Shown: positions 4,014 through 5,036 of the stretch, one piece after another
Numbering within the stretch: the first letter of the stretch is position 1
Layout of the letters: each line of letters begins with the position of its first letter
NCBI GenBank assembly: GCA_016935955.1
Contig: JAFGPY010000113.1
Location: forward strand, 1 to 5,036
DNA from: Planctomycetota bacterium
GTDB lineage: Bacteria > Planctomycetota > Phycisphaerae > FEN-1346 > JAACEH01
DNA: 5,036 bases
Direction of reading: 5' to 3'
Program-made: the position numbers and the translations under genes
The notes under the pieces: generated by a model
Seen by the model: only the letters and a program-made list of their open reading frames with translations
Databases searched by the model: none
Told to the model about the DNA's origin: nothing

Positions 4014-5036
4014 GTGACCGACCGGGACAACCAGATTCGCCGCCGCATTCGCGTCACGGGGACCGTCCAAGGCGTCGGCTTCAGGCCGTGGGTCTACCGC
4101 CTGGCCACTCGGCGCGGCCTGACCGGCTACGTGCTCAACGATACCGAGGGTGTGCTGATCGAGGTCCAGGGACCGGCGTCAGACGTGGAGAACTTCGCGG
4201 CGGCCCTTCGCGATAAGGGGGATTCCCGCGACTCTGGCGAAGACCGTCCCCCCCTGGCCCGCATCGCCACTTGTGAGGAGACGAACATCGCGCTGGACGA
4301 CGATGCGGCCTTCGAGATTCGCCTGTCTCAGAGCCCCACGAGCGCCACCACGGACGTCTCGCCCGACATGGTCATCTGCGACGATTGCCGCCGCGAGTTG
4401 CTCGATCCGGCCGACCGCCGCTACCGCTACCCGTTCATCAACTGCACCAACTGCGGGCCGCGCTACTCGATCATCCTCGACGTGCCCTACGACCGGCCGC
4501 GGACGACGATGCAACGGTTCCGCATGTGCCCGGACTGCCAACGGGAATACGACGATCCGGCCGACCGCCGATTCCATGCCCAGCCGAACGCCTGTCCGGT
4601 GTGCGGGCCGCGGCTCTCGCTCGTCGATGCCCAGGGCCGGGCGATTGCGTGCGAGGATCCCGTCGAGTTCGTTCGCCAACAGTTGCTGGACGGACGCCTG
4701 GTGGTCATCAAGGGGCTGACGGGCTATCACCTGGCCTGCGACGCCCGCAGCGAGGCGGCCGTGACCGAGCTTCGCCGCCGCAAGCACCGCGACGAGAAGC
4801 CGCTGGCCCTGATGGTTGCCGATGTTGAGCAGGCAGCGCAACTGGTTCACCTGGATGAACCGTCGCGACGGCTTCTGGAATCGCCCGAGCGGCCCATCGT
4901 TCTGATTCCGCGGCGAGGCGATGCGACTGTCGCTCGCGAGACTGCACCGCGGAGCCTCTACCTGGGCCTGATGCTGCCCTACGCCCCGCTGCACGTGCTG
5001 CTGTTCGACGGCGGCATGGCGCCGCTCGTGATGACC
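4014..5036 (+). CDS. hypF: HypF, carbamoyltransferase for [NiFe]-hydrogenase maturation (3' end outside window)
   Basis: HypF uses carbamoyl phosphate and ATP to carbamoylate the C-terminal cysteine of HypE, which is then dehydrated to the thiocyanate that supplies the CN ligands of the [NiFe] active site. The 341 codons present (of about 750 in the family) read open to the edge. The acylphosphatase domain has TGTVQGVGFRPW (15-26, Arg24) and Asn42 in VLND. Next come the two HypF zinc fingers, with exact family spacing: Cys122/125/144/147 and Cys172/175/194/197 (C-x2-C-x18-C-x2-C-x24, repeated). RYPFINCTNCGPRYS and DRRFHAQPNACPVCGPR are near-diagnostic. The YrdC-like domain begins near 215 with VIKGLTGYHLACDA (231-244; family KGxGGFHL, here Thr236 for Gly) and RKHRDEKPLALM (256-267). 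A charged insertion lies at 67-80. The start is GTG at 4014 with AAGGAG upstream. No other hyp or hydrogenase gene is in the window; they may lie to the right. Confidence 0.95.
   Translation, partial: MTDRDNQIRRRIRVTGTVQGVGFRPWVYRLATRRGLTGYVLNDTEGVLIEVQGPASDVENFAAALRDKGDSRDSGEDRPPLARIATCEETNIALDDDAAFEIRLSQSPTSATTDVSPDMVICDDCRRELLDPADRRYRYPFINCTNCGPRYSIILDVPYDRPRTTMQRFRMCPDCQREYDDPADRRFHAQPNACPVCGPRLSLVDAQGRAIACEDPVEFVRQQLLDGRLVVIKGLTGYHLACDARSEAAVTELRRRKHRDEKPLALMVADVEQAAQLVHLDEPSRRLLESPERPIVLIPRRGDATVARETAPRSLYLGLMLPYAPLHVLLFDGGMAPLVMT
4217..4252. repeat. Palindromic segment inside hypF coding sequence
   Basis: GGGGGA (4217-4222) is the inverse complement of TCCCCC (4247-4252), with 24 bp between and a smaller nested CGC/GCG pairing (4227-4229 with 4237-4239). 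It encodes the charged stretch around residues 68-80 that appears extra relative to HypF as I recall it. The reading frame is kept. It resembles a small repetitive palindrome inserted in frame, but whether copies occur elsewhere cannot be seen from this window. Confidence 0.35.

Noticed and set aside
4179..4994. Minus-strand 271-codon frame and the plus-strand frames at 4273-4719 and 4385-4828
   Set aside because: All overlap hypF, whose zinc-finger spacing and motifs establish the true frame.
1..5036. CRISPR array, tRNA/rRNA, toxin-antitoxin or defence module
   Set aside because: No spaced direct repeats, tRNA-like cloverleaf or small gene pair is visible. Apart from the IS end, all genes are metabolic or maturation genes.

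Overview
The window is GC-rich, tightly packed bacterial DNA. The unusual ndk architecture, the pairing of a sugar epimerase with a uronate isomerase-like protein, and the base composition recall Planctomycetota (perhaps the Phycisphaerae). That placement is an impression from family knowledge, not a measurement. HypF implies an organism that matures [NiFe]-hydrogenase, so an anaerobic or facultative lifestyle is likely.

Layout, left to right. Positions 1 to about 82 hold the 5' end of an insertion sequence. Its transposase starts leftward near position 37 and leaves the window after 12 readable codons (MKTYSMDLRQRV, IS630/Tc1-mariner type). A 10-bp hairpin wraps its start codon. A strong hairpin at 106-133 separates it from a minus-strand gene at 202-1377. 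That gene encodes a 391-residue nucleoside diphosphate kinase with two kinase folds: the first is catalytically dead and the second keeps the active-site histidine. Its promoter (TTGAAA-16-TATGAT) lies at 1513-1540.

On the plus strand, 1657-2502 encodes a xylose-isomerase-like TIM-barrel epimerase/isomerase. It is followed after 72 bp by 2575-3846, a divergent member of the uronate isomerase (UxaC) branch of the amidohydrolase superfamily. The two probably form a small operon for catabolism of a sugar or uronic acid. A GC-rich hairpin follows. A TATAAT box then leads to hypF (GTG start at 4014), which runs off the right edge. HypF makes the cyanide ligand precursor for [NiFe]-hydrogenase.

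The window looks like ordinary metabolic chromosome beside an IS, not a defence island or a new multi-gene system. The points most worth a second look are the half-dead double NDK, active-site changes in the UxaC-like protein, a palindromic in-frame insertion inside hypF, and the hairpin that buries the transposase start.
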